Positions 34,938 to 43,100 of a DNA stretch of 64,000 nucleotides are shown here, piece by piece. Every line of letters begins with the position of its first letter. The stretch's first letter is position 1. The notes under the pieces were generated by a model. The model made no database searches and was not told the DNA's origin. It saw only the letters and a list, made by a program, of their open reading frames with translations. This stretch comes from Scolanthus callimorphus (lineage: Eukaryota > Cnidaria > Anthozoa > Actiniaria > Edwardsiidae), in assembly GCA_033964015.1 (NCBI GenBank), contig JAWWUD010000054.1, positions 372,001 through 436,000 of the forward strand, read 5' to 3'. A program made the translations under genes and the position numbers.

Positions 34938-36513
34938 CTGAGTCAATAGCCCATGAGGCCGAAGCCGAATGGGCTATTGACTCAGAGGCCATGAGGGCGA
35001 GAGGAAAAATTGTTTTAGTCAAATCACACTAGTAGGTCAATTTTTATAGTTAAAAACGTCTTCGGGTCTGGTCATTTTCCGTTTTCTGGCTATCAAATCC
35101 GACACTATTCGCTACAAGTAGGCTATAACTTATAGCCTAGAAGTAGCTCAACCAATCAGAACGCAGCATTGACAATAGACCACTAGTGTGATTTGACTAA
35201 TAATGTAATATTTCCGTTTGAGCCAGTAAGTGTTTGTGTCTTTAGGAATGTCATGAGCGTATCCGAGTTCTATCGCACGAGGCTGGAGCTGTCGTCAAAG
35301 AGCAAGGCCGTGATAATGACCTTGTGGAGCGAATACGGGCGTGTCAGTACTTCGCGCCCATACATGATCAACTGGACCAGTTACTGGACGCTAGCACTTT
35401 TACTGGTCGTGCACCAGAACAGGTAGATAGCCCGGGATGGGTACTCCAATATGATGGGGGGAGGGTGAGGGAGGGGTCGAATACACTGCACCAGCTACTG
35501 GACGCTAGCACTTTTACTGGTCGTGCACCAGAACAGGTAGATAGCCCGGAAAGGGTACTCCAATATGATGGGGGGAGGGTGAGGGAGGGGTCGAATACAC
35601 TGGACCAGTTACTGGACGCTAGCACTTTTACTGGTCGTGCACCAGAACAGTAGATAGCCCGGGAGGGGTACTCCAATATGATGGTGGGGAGGGTGAGGGA
35701 GGGGTCGAATACACTGGAACAGTTACTGGACGCTAGCACTTTTACTGGTCGTGCACCAGAGCAGGTAGATAGCACGGAAAGGGTACTCCAATATGATGGG
35801 GGGAGGGTGAGGGACTGGTCGAATACACTGGAACAGCTACTGGACGCTAGCACTTTTACTGGTCGTGCACCAGAACAGGTAGATAGCCCGGGAGGGGTAC
35901 TCCAATATGATGGGGGGGGGGGGGGAGGAGGGTGAGGGAGGGGTCGAATACACTGGAACAGTTACTGGACGCTAGCACCTTTACTGGTCGTGCACCAGAA
36001 CAGGTAGATAGCCCGGAAAGGGTACTCCAATATGATGGGGAGCGGGTGAGGGAGGGGTCGAATACAATGGAACAGCTACTGGACGCTAGCACTTTTACTG
36101 GCCGTGCACCAGAACAGGTAGATAGCCCGGAAAGGGTACTCCAATATGATGGGGGGAGGGTGAGGGAGGGGTCGAATACACTGGAACAGCTACTGGACGC
36201 TAGCACTTTTACTGGTCGGGCACCAGAACAGGTAGATAGCCGGGAGGGGTACTCCAATATGATGGGGGGGAGGGTGAGGGAGGGGTCGAATACACTGGAA
36301 CAGCTACTGGACGCTAGCACTTTCATTGGTAGGGTAGATAGCCCGGGAGGGGTACTCCAATATGATGGGGGGAGGATGAGGGAGCGGTCGAATACACTGG
36401 AACAGCTTTTTTTTTTCAATTTTTAGGTTACCAAGTTCTTAGAAGTGGAAGTTCGTCCAGCACTGCGGTGTTATGCCGACCATCTCGAGGGGAAGTCCGA
36501 GATCGACATTTAA
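9950..36513 (+). CDS. ADSL: Adenylosuccinate lyase, 12 exons (one-base frameshift in exon 5)
   Basis: ADSL cleaves SAICAR to AICAR and adenylosuccinate to AMP, releasing fumarate each time; it is a cytosolic homotetramer of the fumarase/aspartase superfamily. Coding exons: 9950-10093, 18462-18665, 26409-26453, 28284-28363, 28978-29148, 29987-30124, 30998-31067, 31615-31762, 34055-34145, 34364-34453, 35246-35422, 36427-36513 (TAA). Junctions are GT/AG and phases agree, giving about 481 residues, close to the animal length. Visible landmarks: [12 protein letters not shown] at about 104-115, the catalytic-His block [13 protein letters not shown] (His about 156), [10 protein letters not shown], and the superfamily signature loop [11 protein letters not shown] with the catalytic serine at about 286-287. 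The start ATG (CCAACATGG) begins [14 protein letters not shown], as expected for the family. In exon 5, AGGTTCAGGGAGTG lacks one G of the expected GGGG, so the frame breaks at about 29082-29084 and resumes if one base is supplied. The gene spans 26.6 kb because of repeat-filled introns. Confidence 0.95.
10290..10323 (-). ncRNA. Hammerhead-like motif
   Basis: Read on the minus strand: GCCA, CTGAGGA, GGACGTAGTATC, GAAA, GGCCTT, TGGC. CTGAGGA fits the CUGANGA core exactly and GAAA follows at the expected distance. GCCA/TGGC could close stem I. Stem II is weak and no clear NUH cleavage triplet is placed, so function is doubtful. Confidence 0.3.
11910..12642 (+). pseudogene. 5'-truncated non-LTR retrotransposon reverse transcriptase
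   Basis: About 240 codons read as the palm and thumb of a non-LTR reverse transcriptase. [12 protein letters not shown] is followed by the catalytic LFADDTN box, then the [12 protein letters not shown] and [19 protein letters not shown] blocks, and a thumb with [15 protein letters not shown] and [14 protein letters not shown]. Everything upstream of the GPLLF motif is missing, including the endonuclease. The open frame ends before the expected C-terminal block; a sequence of that type lies at 15080-15310. The motif style fits the CR1/L2/Jockey group, but the clade cannot be fixed by eye. Insertion is in sense with ADSL. Confidence 0.8.
12960..14270 (+). repeat. Tandem repeat, about 370-413 bp period, 3-4 copies
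   Basis: The marker CTGAACCTAGTACCATGACG (or close variants) recurs with starts near 12992, 13361, 13749 and 14162, spacings 369, 388 and 413. Copies share blocks such as GGAATTTGTGTCCAACATAC, GGAATGC and TCGAGATTTCAAGT. Short open frames inside are shared only because the repeat is shared. Confidence 0.75.
15080..15535 (+). mobile_element. 3' end of a CR1/L2-type non-LTR retrotransposon
   Basis: In one frame from about 15090 the sequence reads with the C-terminal signature of non-LTR ORF2: an [16 protein letters not shown] block, then [11 protein letters not shown], then [14 protein letters not shown] and a stop. A 3' UTR follows, ending at about 15510-15535 in AATAAAG plus (TTGA)n, the microsatellite tail typical of CR1/L2 elements. 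It may be the continuation of the fragment at 11910-12642, separated from it by 2.4 kb that includes the tandem repeat. Confidence 0.65.
16691..16945. mobile_element. TIR element built of GGTATACCTCAAATGTGCC repeats
   Basis: CCCCTACCAAAAT and ATTTTGGTAGGGG bound a 255-bp segment. Inside, GGTATACC-type palindromes and CACATTT/AAATGTG blocks recur at least six times in both orientations. There is no coding capacity. Confidence 0.6.
17427..17716 (+). repeat. Direct repeat of about 100 bp, 181 bp apart
   Basis: GTCAAAGCTCTGATATT, a C run, and CCCACTATTGCCCATCAAAA through CCCACATGTCCC and GTCAGTGGAA occur at 17427-17500 and again from 17608, with a few differences. Origin unknown. Confidence 0.6.
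18697..18909. mobile_element. 213-bp MITE with TIRs
   Basis: GGCCTAGTACATACGGC and its near-complement, plus CTCTTATCATGAGCC and GGCTCATGATAAGAG, form about 35-bp arms. TCA occurs on both sides (18694-18696, 18910-18912), a possible 3-bp duplication. Confidence 0.6.
18973..20005. mobile_element. hAT-like non-autonomous element with CGCATAAT subterminal repeats
   Basis: The termini are CAGGGCCCGTGGTTT and AAACCACGGGCCCTG; the CAGGG start is typical of hAT. TCAAGA flanks both ends (18967-18972, 20006-20011). hAT elements usually make 8-bp duplications, so the superfamily is tentative. Variants of CGCATAAT are clustered at both ends (five within 19009-19071, four or more within 19903-19972), as expected of transposase-binding subterminal repeats. 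No transposase is encoded. Confidence 0.65.
20150..20480. repeat. Uninterrupted copy of the repeat family at 1135-2480
   Basis: TTTACAATTTTTGCTGCAAT and later AACTTGCACGAAAAAAATTG are arms of an imperfect inverted repeat. GATGTCACAGAGATTTCAAA marks the point at which the other copy is interrupted. Confidence 0.5.
20701..20838. repeat. Near-perfect palindrome (foldback element)
   Basis: GCCTGCTAGCCGGCTCTCCA at the left is exactly complementary to the right end. Pairing continues through CAGTGGGTTTTTTC and ATATTTCATTTTCTGG, giving roughly 60-bp arms around a short loop with its own small hairpin (CAGGATTCCTGTG). It would extrude a long cruciform. Confidence 0.8.
20935..21205. repeat. Degenerate short tandem repeat (CAGGACTTTCCAGGA type)
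   Basis: Variants of CCAGGACTTTCCAGGAAA recur about ten times. The open frame on the minus strand here ([18 protein letters not shown] repeats) is just the translation of the repeat. Confidence 0.7.
22118..24333 (-). pseudogene. TRIM-NHL protein (TRIM2/3/71-like E3 ligase), intronless, with one stop and one frameshift
   Basis: The N-terminal part (24333 to 23749, 194 codons) has a C3HC4 RING (C14, C17, C29, H31, C34, C37, C53, C56), a first B-box at about C100-H135 and a second at about C158-H190. The C-terminal part (23602 to 22118) has a coiled coil, a filamin-type Ig domain ([24 protein letters not shown]) and NHL repeats to the C-terminus. A TAA (23749-23751) interrupts the frame right after the second B-box. 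Coding-like sequence ([18 protein letters not shown]) continues past it in the same frame to about 23635, where a shift is needed to enter the second part. Combined length of about 740 residues matches the family. TRIM-NHL proteins are RING E3 ligases and RNA regulators. It lies antisense in ADSL intron 2 and is intronless, so a retrocopy is possible. Either it is a young pseudogene or the two lesions are sequence errors. Confidence 0.85.
24896..25020 (+). repeat. Dispersed repeat shared with 538-610 and 1035-1095
   Basis: CGATACAAAATGAATTG, ACTGGTAGGTCCACG and TTCTGAATGGGATTT also occur in the same order in intron 1 of the Cry-like gene. There a hammerhead-bearing segment separates them. Confidence 0.45.
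25025..25234. mobile_element. Foldback MITE (GACCCCGTCCACACTAC family), copy 1
   Basis: The arms CCCTGTCAAACGAAAACGG and ACGGTGTAGTGTGGACGGGG-like continue through AAAAGTATCCGTTTTC and GAAAACGGATACTTTT. The centre has CCACACTACAACG and AAGTGTGGACGCAAA. A second copy is at 36656-37123. Confidence 0.6.
25480..25646 (-). CDS. Candidate coding fragment, acidic then basic low-complexity peptide
   Basis: On the minus strand an ATG at 25646 opens [20 protein letters not shown], then an S/D/E stretch and a K/R-rich stretch ([12 protein letters not shown]). The composition looks more like a real disordered N-terminus than noise, but no domain, clear splice partner or downstream exon was found. It could be a transposon-derived exon or chance. 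Confidence 0.2.
25796..26112. mobile_element. Palindromic MITE, copy 1 of a near-identical pair
   Basis: AGCAATAAAAGTACTTT through GCGTGCTCTCTG and TTTCTTACAAACAC is mirrored by GTGTTTGTAAGAAA, CAGAGAGCACGC and TTTTTATTGCTT. A tail bounded by AGAAAATAACAT and GTTATTTTCTAA follows. A near-identical copy is at 42809-43120. Confidence 0.75.
26239..26363. mobile_element. 125-bp MITE with TA flanks
   Basis: GAGTGGTTTTCACATGACTG and CAGTCATCTGAAATCCGCTC form the arms and TA lies on both sides. The terminal consensus (GAGYRGRTTTC...ATGACTG) is shared with 40847-41014, and a single arm (GAGCGGATTTCAGATGAC) occurs at 21780-21798. Confidence 0.6.
26454..28977 (+). other. ADSL introns 3 and 4 (around exon 4)
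   Basis: Intron 3 (26454-28283) has an inverted repeat at about 26975-27205 (TTTGGCTTCC and CCAAAACGC-type arms, related to 52836-53050), one arm of the 33015-33395 family near 26700-26890, and the first copy of a direct duplication (27509-27838). Intron 4 (28364-28977) carries the second copy (28694-28958). Confidence 0.5.
27509..28958 (+). repeat. Direct duplication of about 270-330 bp flanking ADSL exon 4
   Basis: 27509-27838 and 28694-28958 share TATACTGTTATTATGTCCTA, AGGCATTCTTACGTAAGATT, CTGTTCAGCCTGATACGAAA, GTGAATCTGACTGCATTT and ATTAACCCTAAAAT in the same order, with indels. No TIRs or poly-A tail mark the ends, so it may be an intronic duplication or two copies of an unrecognised element. 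Confidence 0.65.
29149..31614 (+). other. ADSL introns 5, 6 and 7
   Basis: Intron 5 (29149-29986) holds nothing recognisable. Intron 6 (30125-30997) begins with a degenerate GACA/GATA/GGAT repeat (30140-30600) and then has an inverted-repeat-like stretch near 30600-30720. Intron 7 (31068-31614) has a repeat near 31400-31560 with several TCCAATT/AATTGGAC blocks. Confidence 0.5.
30140..30600 (+). repeat. Degenerate tetranucleotide microsatellite (GACA/GATA/GGAT)
   Basis: About 460 bases are dominated by GACAGA, GATAGA and GGATGGAC variants. The open frames on the minus strand (repeats of CLSVC/HPSVCL-like peptides) come from this composition. Confidence 0.75.
31814..32308. mobile_element. Foldback MITE with very long TIRs and TTAA target duplication
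   Basis: Left arm AGTGCCACTAAAGGCAGAAG and right arm CTTCTGCCTTTAGTGGCACT are exact complements. Homology extends about 230 bp inward past GCGCGCC and GAACAATGGTTCCT. TTAA lies immediately outside both ends (31810-31813, 32309-32312). A TTAA duplication is characteristic of piggyBac-type transposition. The arms carry no transposase. Confidence 0.7.
32313..34054 (+). other. ADSL intron 8, distal part
   Basis: It contains a repeat at 32690-33000 related, inverted, to about 36815-37060 (shared blocks near AGGAAATCC and CGACGTTGCAAAAC), and a long inverted repeat (33015-33395). The rest shows nothing supportable. Confidence 0.5.
33015..33395. repeat. Long inverted repeat with about 190-bp arms
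   Basis: AACCCAAAAATGGCAAGATT through CTACCCTAAGGTCAGGTAAA and GCATAGAGTATCCTTATAC is mirrored by GTATAAGGATACTCTATGC, TTTACCTGACCTTAGGGTAG and AATCTTGCCATTTTTGGGTT. The centre is AT-rich. Confidence 0.75.
34534..34826. mobile_element. MITE in ADSL intron 10 with TA flanks
   Basis: GTCCAGTCCCTGAA and TTCAGGAACTGGAC bound the element with TA outside. Further in, CGGCTCCGTT/AACGGAGCCG and GCGCATGCGCTA/TAGCGCATGCGC pair. Confidence 0.65.
34911..35200. mobile_element. Composite foldback repeat just upstream of ADSL exon 11
   Basis: One hairpin (GAATGGGCT, GAGTCAATAGCCCAT and its complement) spans about 34911-35015. A second inverted pair (TTAGTCAAATCACACTAGTA and CACTAGTGTGATTTGACTAA) spans 35015-35200. 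It ends 45 bases before the exon 11 acceptor. Confidence 0.6.
35384..36410 (+). repeat. 114-bp minisatellite copying the ADSL exon 11 end and splice donor
   Basis: CTGGACGCTAGCAC begins at 35384, 35498, 35612, 35726, 35840, 35965, 36079, 36193 and 36307. Spacing is 114 bp except one of 125 bp, caused by a longer G run. The first unit contains the last coding bases of exon 11 ([14 protein letters not shown]) and its donor CAG|GTAGAT. Most later units keep the CAGAACAG|GTAGAT donor; the third has CAG|TAGAT and the ninth lacks it. The period is 38 codons, so the exon 11 frame stays open into the repeat until a stop in the third unit. A partial tenth unit ends at a T run just before exon 12. Confidence 0.95.
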
Positions 36514-36655
36514 CGCCGCAACTAGAAGGATTGTGAGTCATAAACTAGTGTATCAGTGCTATACAGCTATTAGAAAAAGAAGCGTGTCAGAATTCGTACG
36601 CGCCCAGACCGCAAAGCTGTCTGGGTAGATCTAGTCGTCGATTAGCGACTAAATT

Positions 36656-37123
36656 TAGACCCCGTCCACACTACACCTACACACTACTTTTTGCTCCGTT
36701 TTCAAAAAGATTTGCGTCCACATTTATCGTTTTCGTATTGTTTTCGCCGTTTTTGGTGATCGTTTCGGCGTTGTAGTGTGGATGATAGCCTTATCCGGAG
36801 CAACAAGTATCCGCATATCAAGAAAATTTCGCCAAAAGCTGTCGTTTTGCCGACGTTGCAAAACTTCCTTATTAGGAAATCCCCCTTACCTTATTTGGAA
36901 GGTCTGTAAGTACTTTTCCTAATATCTTAGCGAAAAAAGCAGGAAAATTGACCAAAACTTGCAGATACTCGAGAAACATCCTTCTCTTGGTCGCCATTTT
37001 GTTTTTACCCCCCGCCGAGGGGCCTGAGTCACGTTTTGAACACCACAGGCAACCCGTGCGGATTTGGCATAAAAACGACAGCACTTTCTTGATATGTAAA
37101 CGGTGTATTGTGGACGGGGTCTT
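36656..37123. mobile_element. MITE of the GACCCCGTCCACACTAC family, copy 2, disrupted
   Basis: GACCCCGTCCACACTACAC at 36658 and TGTGGACGGGGTC near 37110-37122 are the ends. CGTTTTCGTATTGTTTTCGC matches copy 1. About 260 bp of another repeat (about 36820-37080, related to 32690-33000) sits inside. Confidence 0.55.
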
Positions 37124-37230
37124 GGCGACCAAAAATGTTTACTTAGCTAGTCGCCAAATGGCGACAAAGCTTTCCAGTCTGAAGGTTTTTTTTTTAATGC
37201 CCTTCTCAAAATGAGCTGTCAGCAGCAATA

Positions 37231-37306
37231 ATATACCTTTTCCGCCTGAGTGGGGGTCCTGTGGGAAACAAACCACAGGACCCCCACTCAAACGGAAAAG
37301 GTATAT
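37231..37306. repeat. Near-perfect hairpin
   Basis: ATATACCTTTTCCG and CGGAAAAGGTATAT, then GAGTGGGGGTCCTGTGG and CCACAGGACCCCCACTC, give about 34-bp arms around an 8-base loop. In RNA this would be a stable stem; no terminator or gene end adjoins it. Confidence 0.75.
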
Positions 37307-37741
37307 TCGGGAAAAAAAGTTGAGGACCAGATTATTGCGAACCACCTTCATTATTTGGCGACTAATATTTCCTATTTAGGCGCCAATAGAAAAATATTAA
37401 TGTCGGCCTTGTAATAGGTTCACTATTGGAGAAACTGCACCAATAATACTCCTTTTCCTTTCTAGTCAGCTTATTTAATTTTTTTTTTACTCTGCATTTT
37501 TCTGGCCGATAAAACGGCAACTGACCGAGGATCTTCAAATATTTTATTCACTAAAGAAGTAAATGTCGGTTCCTTGTTAGTTTGGCTTGTTTGATAAAAT
37601 CGCCCGCTAACGGTGTTCGCATCTTGTTGCAAACCAATTCACCGATCCCGCATTCATTGTTCTACCTCCCTAGTTACTGTTGCTACGTCGGACAAACCAA
37701 AATGTTTCGTTGGAATAGAGCACGGAAAATACACCGATTTC

Positions 37742-37834
37742 TAGCCTGCTTGCAGGCGGTACTAATATAAGTGTTTTTATCGCGGAAAACCCGGTCCGTT
37801 CGAAAAACACTCAGTACCGCCTGCAAGCAGGCTA
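37742..37834. repeat. Inverted repeat, about 20-bp exact arms
   Basis: TAGCCTGCTTGCAGGCGGTA and TACCGCCTGCAAGCAGGCTA are exact complements. A second inner pair (GTGTTTTT and AAAAACAC) flanks the loop. Confidence 0.7.
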
Positions 37835-37883
37835 ACCGATTACAGGAAGGTGTTAGGGGCTGCCTTATAATATATGGGTTTTA

Positions 37884-38095
37884 TATTTTCGTCAGCAAAC
37901 GATGACGAACTCATTAAAAATCTTCGAATTTCTAGTTTTTTGCTCGGAAATTTTGAATTCCATATCTATGGCCCATTGTTTGGTGATTAACCTGACGAAG
38001 ACGAGATCGGTCTATTCAGATCATTATACGATGTAAAATATAAACACTGCACTGTTACTCGCCGATTTTGTCAATGAAAGGACCACCACAAGTAT
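37884..38095 (+). repeat. Dispersed repeat, copy 1 (others at 43923-44130 and 52358-52410)
   Basis: GATGACGAACTCATTAAAAA, TGCTCGGAAATTTTGAATTC, TGGCCCATTGTTTGGTGATT and GGTCTATTCAGATCATTA recur almost unchanged at 43923-44130. A fragment (TTGTTGCTCGGACATTTTGA) is at 52370. No ends or tails are identified. Confidence 0.65.
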
Positions 38096-38261
38096 AGACA
38101 GAGAAAAATGCTTTATTGTCGACATGTACAATATTTATAATAGGTAAATATATGATTTCTTCATTGCGGTGGAAAAGTCAATTCTCTGGTGTTGGGTAAT
38201 GTTCGTATATATCTAAGTAAGTGTATGCCTAATATCTAGCAAACTAACTACCAATGAGTAA

Positions 38262-38633
38262 GATCCCGTTCACACGAGACCGGTACAAAACCGGACCGGT
38301 ACAATTCTGGTACGGTACCGTCGCGCGTTCACACTGGACTGTTGTTGGCACGGCTAAGCGTGCTTCTTTGGGACCAGCAAAATCCACGTCCAACTTATGA
38401 CAGGTACGGTTCCAGGCTCGTACTGGACCCGTGTGAACACTGGTGGTACCGCGCTGATTATGACACACTTCCACGGTAAAGGCTTGGGTCTAGGTGCTTA
38501 CCATAACAAAGCGCGGGTTCTAAGCTAAAGCTTGAAACAATTTTGTTGCCGGCACTGTCCCGTGAGAACACAGGCCGTACCGTACCTGAATTGTACCGGT
38601 CCGGTTTTGTGCCGGTGTTGTGTAAACGGGGTC
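38262..38633. mobile_element. PIF/Harbinger-like MITE with TAA target duplication
   Basis: GATCCCGTTCACACGAGACC and its near-complement at the right end (GTGTTGTGTAAACGGGGTC) enclose ACCGGTACAA-rich arms of about 60 bp. TAA flanks both sides (38259-38261, 38634-38636). Confidence 0.65.
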
Positions 38634-39089
38634 TAATTGTATGAAATAGCTCAATGTCCATCAGATATATTGCAATTGTATGTCTAATATCTAGCAATTA
38701 ATGTAATAAATATCTTATTTTTTTCTGAACATCTTTAAACTAAGTGATTCTACTCAATAGTTGTCGGTGTGCAGATCCGAAAGCGGCTCAACTAACACTA
38801 GAGACGGTTTTGACGAGGAACAAGCATGTTTACCCGCGAAACAGCGGTTAAATCCGGGGGCATTACCTCACCTGTTAAAAACCTCACAATTTACTTTAGA
38901 ACTCATGTCATTGGGGATCCCCAATCACACCTAATGACTTATTTGCCATATAAAAGTCCCCCTCCCCCTTACCCCCACCACACACACTGCAAAATAATCC
39001 TCCGCTTCCGAGTGGTGGATAGACACTGAGTGCAACACACGGAGCGGCACTTGACTTTCCAAAAGTCCGTTGTTCTGCTTTGTTTTTAA

Positions 39090-39529
39090 GGTGACTCATG
39101 CGAAAGTCAGAGCGCATTTCGCGAACATATATTTTCGTCTACAACTTTAAAAATATACTCGCTATGAACTTCAATCTTGGAGAATATAAGCAGGTATCTT
39201 TTGACAATATGTGCGCATTATCTGATCTCCATTAGCGTTAATACTTTTAATAATATCTGAGCTTAAATGGACCCCTTCCTTGAAAGATCAACCCCACTCC
39301 GTTAATCATATTGAAGTCAGCTGGACAAGTGTTAACGAAGTTTCAGGAAATTCGTTGAAAGCAAAGTGCCTATTTTAGAAGCATAGGCCAAAATACACGA
39401 CTAAAACTCTTAAAAGATACCTGCCAAAAGATACCTGCTTTATATTCTCCAAGATTGAAGTTCATAGCGAGTTATATTTTTAAAGTATATATTTTCGTGA
39501 AATGCGCTCTGACTTTCGCATGAGTCACC
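39090..39529. mobile_element. MITE with TTAA target duplication
   Basis: GGTGACTCATGCGAAAGTCA and TGACTTTCGCATGAGTCACC are exact complements. The arms continue through GAGCGCATTTCG, TATATTTTCG and a block near CTTCAATCTTGGAGAATATA. TTAA lies directly outside both ends (39086-39089, 39530-39533). Confidence 0.7.
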
Positions 39530-40133
39530 TTAATCGGCTTTTTTCGACGACCCTCGCCCGCGTGCCTTTGTTTTCGCTTCGCGCACCGAGGAAAACACGA
39601 CTTGGGACAAGTCTAGCGCGGGATGTGTTGATAAAGATCGATGAAGTTTTCAAGTGTGTGAATACTTATATCGATATTAGTATTCTATAAATATTTACAG
39701 AATACTAATAAATCAAGTAACTATTGTTATTATTCATCAACCCCACCTTTTCCCTGCTGAATATTCAAGCCTTCCCCGCTCTTTTAGTTTGATGGACCTT
39801 GTATCCAGTTTACAAGGCTAGTCATGTGACCTAAATTGTGCTTTCTCATTGGATACCTGCTTCATGAATAATTGATGAATATTGTAAGATCTAATAATAA
39901 AGTATGTTTCTTTGTATCTAACCAGACGCCCCCCCCCCCCTCCCTCCCCCGGTGTAAGGGCTTCTCAACCCACCTCCCCCCCCCCCCTCTCCCCTCCATC
40001 TCACACATATACTGCCCTATCTGCTGTTACTGAATGTAATGCACAAACTATTTTAACTCGACCATTCATATATATATTCAGTCTGCTCTCTCTCCTGCAT
40101 CGTCCTTGTCATCCCCTCCCCTCTCCCCCTCGT

Positions 40134-43100
40134 CTAAAAGACTTGCTTCCCCCTGCTCGTCAGACCCCCTGGCATCATGCTAGTTTTAATGAACTCAACA
40201 AACTCTTCCCAGCTCAGTTGCCCATCCTTGTTGGTGTCAAACATCTCAATCAATTCCTCCGCCTCGCCTTGTGACAGCTTCTCTCCTGTGTGACACACGA
40301 CGTACCTCAGTTCTTCCGGTGAGATGTATCCACTTCCGTCACGGTCGAATTTCCTGTGGAGGAGATTTTTGTCACGTCACGGGGGTAGATTATTGATGCT
40401 AGTAAAACGCTAGTGGTATATATACTTTACCATTATCCTGCGAGATTGCGCAGAATATCGTCTGATACTTAGCCGACGAGGGGCCGAGTTGGCGAAAACA
40501 GACGATATTCTGCAAAATCGATCAGGATATTGGTTTTATTACTCAGCAACTCGATACCCCAAAAACCCTGAAAAACGTTACTTTCGCGTATTTTTTACGA
40601 GCTCAACACATATTTCCCTCAGATGATTGATATCTGGGATATATGCCATGTACGGAAGACAGCTATTGGCGTTCCAATGACCATATGTGGGCAGTGCATC
40701 GATGTGCTGAATAATAACATGGAGTACACCGCGCGCTTACATCAACCGATCGAAATGGATGCTTTCTCCGACTCGGTACGTTGGGTGGATCCTTCATATA
40801 TGGTACATTATAGTGTCCTCCCTATAAATATCTCCCATGTCTTATAGAGCAGATTTCGTATGACTGAAAAGTACCGTGTCACGGCGCGGTACTGTCGCGG
40901 TGGCGGTACGGAACCTGGCCTGCTGTAGATACTGAATGAAATCGCGTTGTCGCATTACGGTCGCGGCGCGGCGCAACTCTTTCGCGGCACTTTTCACAGT
41001 CACGAAATCTGCTCTAGAACGAGGATATACAGACGGACACTATATAGTGTGCCATATATAAAGGATCTAGGATATGTTGCGACGCTGTATTGTTTTCATT
41101 TGATATTAGAAGACAAATGACGTGAAGAAATCTCGAAATAATCATCTACAAACGAAGTTGTATTCTTCGTTTACCGAATTCAGTCGAAAATTGTTCACTA
41201 AAATATAATAAGCCGATGGAAATGGATGTTTTATTTTTCAAAATAGCAGCTGACTGAAGCTCTCGAAGGACGCGTCGTGTCCGCAACCCACTGCGATTTA
41301 TCTCAAGTTGCTCAGCAAGACGCGTGTTTATTAATTTATTGGAAGTCTCGGTGTTAACACTTATTGAAAAACGCGCGCCTCTCCTAGAACATCTGTTGCC
41401 CCTGCCGATGAAATTATTCTTTGTCCCCGTGACTCTAGTCTTCCAGGCAACTTTATTTATAGTAGTGTTGTTCGGAAATGATCTGAGATTCCTGTGTCGG
41501 AATAATTTTTGGGGCCGTTTGATTGTTGAATGTAATAATGAGTCTTTCTTTCTAAATTCTTGTTCCCATTTTTAGGCCACATTTCCATTTCTCCTTTTTT
41601 TTTTCGTCCAGAACCTCCTTGTTTCTATTCCCTGCTAGCAGAAGGATTTCGCTGAGCCAGCGAAATACAGAGAAGAGGCCTCTGCTAGCAGGGAATTTTT
41701 TCTATTTAATAGCTATAAGCGCAAAACAAGCAGATCAAAATGCAGCCCGTTGTCGAGCTTCGGTGTCAATCGGACTAACGTTTCTAGGCATTATAATCCC
41801 TTTGTGTTCGGCAGCCAATAGGAGCGAGACCTAGTGTCCTCATATTTCTACGGTATCGGGGTATGCAACTAAATATCAGGAACAGTTAATCTAAAACTCT
41901 TGTAAAATACTTGAAAAAAGTGTAGTTAAAACATCAGTTTACTTCAGTAAAATATAATTAAAATAAATATAGCATGGAGTTCGCTACGAAAAAAAAAACC
42001 ACGAAATGGTTTTCCGTCGCGACGGCAAAATGTGTTTACAAAAACGCAATCGTTTTTAGCTGAGGACACATAGTTTTCTTTATTTGAATGCTTAGGTGGG
42101 ATGGCAAATAAATAATCGAGCACATTTGGATCGATTATGTGCAAAATATCAGGCGAGGTCATTTTCTTTAGTAACCCCCTCGGAAATTCTTGCTCTACCC
42201 CCTCGGAAATACCTACGGAAGAGCCTTTTTTCGATTGCAACTCTCGCAAAAACTCACGGAAGAAGCTTTGTTTTATTGCGCCCCTTGGAAAAACCTACAG
42301 AAGAGCCTTTTTTCGGTTTGACCCCTCGGAAAAGGCCATTTTTTCTATACCCCCTCGGAAAAACTCTTGTGTAGGGGGCTTCAGATAAAAAATGGAATGG
42401 CCCTTCGTCGAGCCGTGGTTCGTATTTTGGCGAGGCCGAATCAAACCAAATAAGCCCGATTATATATATCAATTAATGAATTCCGCTGAGTATGATCGAG
42501 GGGGTGTTATGATACACCCCGGAGATCTTAATAATTATATCCATATCATACGAAGCTGAATGCATTAATTGTTTTATTTCATTCAAATTTTTATTGTTTT
42601 CTTATTCATTCAAAACTAATTTCCCCGCTTTTTGAGAGAGCAGGCAATTTTTCAGCCTACCTACGAGCGCGTGACGTCACGCGTGCAATGATTTTCAACT
42701 TATCCAATCTTTGACGTCATCGATGGGATGGATAAGTCCCTCGCCTTTTAAAACCTCAGAATTCGCCGGTGGCACTCAACCAATTAGAAGCGGGAAAATA
42801 TGTTGAATTAAGCAATAAAAGTACTTTACGCGTGCTCTCTGCTTTCTTACAAACACGAGGGGGATGTTGGGAGAACTGATCAAAACTTGAAAGACACGAG
42901 GCAAAGGCGAGTGTCTTTCAAGTTTTATCAGTTCGACCAACATTCCCCGAGTGTTTGTAAGAAACCAGAGAGCACGCAGAAAGTATTTTTATTGCTTTTA
43001 GAAAATAACATACACACGCGCGACAGCGTTGCGTGACAATCGTGTTTCTCAGGTCTCTTACAAACACGCTTTTTAACCAATGCGCACATTCACAATACAA

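Larger units (their letters stand above)
36514..40133. other. Region between ADSL and the EF-hand gene
   Basis: No gene is recognised. It holds a MITE copy (36656-37123), two hairpins (37231-37306, 37742-37834), a dispersed repeat (37884-38095), a Harbinger-like MITE (38262-38633), a TTAA-flanked MITE (39090-39529) and pyrimidine-rich low complexity (about 39925-40145). No canonical AATAAA closely follows the ADSL stop. Confidence 0.6.

Noticed and set aside
35368..36419. Long open frames on the minus strand across the 114-bp array
   Set aside because: The period is a multiple of three, so any frame open in one unit is open in all. The peptide is a shadow of the repeat and no gene signals surround it.
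37231..37306. Rho-independent-like terminator or CRISPR-like palindrome
   Set aside because: The context is eukaryotic, there is no T run at a gene end and no regularly spaced repeats. It is a transposon-like hairpin.
41944..42472. Overlapping frames on both strands with repeated SEIPTEEPFF-like peptides
   Set aside because: They derive from the CCCCCTCGGAAA minisatellite, with no splice or start context.
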